Shown piece after piece: positions 5,296-5,432 of a stretch of 5,432 bases of DNA (positions are counted from its first letter, which is position 1; each line of letters begins with the position of its first letter). A model generated the notes under the pieces. That model was not told the DNA's origin, ran no database searches, and was given only the letters and a program-made list of their open reading frames with translations. Source of the DNA: Candidatus Accumulibacter sp. UBA704 (GTDB lineage: Bacteria > Pseudomonadota > Gammaproteobacteria > Burkholderiales > Rhodocyclaceae); NCBI GenBank assembly GCA_002304785.1, contig DBMG01000002.1, positions 1-5,432 on the forward strand. Direction: 5' to 3'. The position numbers and the translations under genes are program-made.

Positions 5296-5432
5296 ATGGA
5301 TAGGCACTTCTGTCCGGCCTCCGAGTGGCTGCATCCCGCCGACGCGGAGGACATTCTGCGTGCTTCCGCGCCCGACGTCGGGCGCGTGCGCGAGGTCCTG
5401 GCCAAGGCACGCGAGCTGAAGGGACTGGATGC
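5296..5432 (+). CDS. hydG: [FeFe]-hydrogenase H-cluster maturase HydG, N-terminal fragment (cut by window end)
   Basis: Only the first 45 codons and two bases are in the window. HydG is the radical-SAM tyrosine lyase that makes CO and cyanide ligands, as an Fe-Cys-CO-CN unit, for the H-cluster. The visible part has the pattern of the HydG N-terminus: a short lead, an acidic helix ADAEDILRA, then VREVLAKARELKGLDA. The last stretch matches the HydG-type 'I/V-x-x-I/L-x-x-KA-x-x-x-KGL' segment before the catalytic barrel. The radical-SAM CX3CX2C motif would lie downstream, so the assignment rests on this short match plus position directly after hydA. The frame is open to the window end. The 33-base spacing from hydA indicates the same operon. 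HydE is the main alternative but fits the KGL motif less well. Confidence 0.78.
   Translation, partial: MDRHFCPASEWLHPADAEDILRASAPDVGRVREVLAKARELKGLD

Noticed and set aside
5259..5303. ATGA start-stop overlap at the hydA end giving a 14-residue frame
   Set aside because: The peptide ends after 14 codons. The HydG-like protein is read in another frame from the ATG at 5296, so this is probably incidental.
3433..5334. Long antisense open frame of 633 residues covering hydA
   Set aside because: It is fully opposite a gene with every family motif intact, and its translation is a His/Arg/Ala-rich composition typical of the reverse of G+C-rich codons. No ribosome-binding site or domain is seen.

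Overview
The window is a high-G+C bacterial chromosome segment, most likely from a proteobacterium. The PurL tail is the long single-chain, proteobacterial type, and overall style suggests Betaproteobacteria near Rhodocyclales; that placement is an inference. All genes read on the + strand.

Layout. (1) 1-417: the 3' end of purL, closed by a textbook intrinsic terminator at 459-489. (2) 606-959: a small exported protein of unknown function with its own ribosome-binding site. (3) 960-1443: a non-coding stretch of 484 bases holding several inverted repeats and a sharp AT-rich island (about 1256-1300). I read it as the promoter and leader region of the next operon. (4) 1444-end: a tightly packed [FeFe]-hydrogenase operon. 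It has a 668-residue iron-sulfur flavoprotein, 6 bases, a complete 601-residue [FeFe]-hydrogenase catalytic subunit (HydA), 33 bases, and the first 45 codons of what is very probably the H-cluster maturase HydG, cut by the window end.

How the genes work together. HydA carries the full CpI-like chain of clusters ([2Fe-2S], His-Cys3 [4Fe-4S], two [4Fe-4S]) plus an intact H-cluster site and proton path. The protein encoded just before it is unusual. It joins only the C-terminal N3-type iron-sulfur domain of NuoF/HydB to a complete GltD-like FAD/NAD(P) oxidoreductase, and it lacks the FMN/NADH fold of NuoF. The simplest reading is a two-subunit, soluble, NAD(P)H-linked hydrogenase. In it the flavoprotein replaces the NuoE/NuoF pair of trimeric electron-bifurcating hydrogenases, and HydG, with HydE/HydF presumably beyond the window, builds the active site. 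This resembles the poorly characterised 'glutamate-synthase-linked' [FeFe] hydrogenases (group A2 in the HydDB scheme). It is the most interesting content of the window. Direction of electron flow, cofactor (NADPH or NADH) and any bifurcation cannot be decided from sequence.
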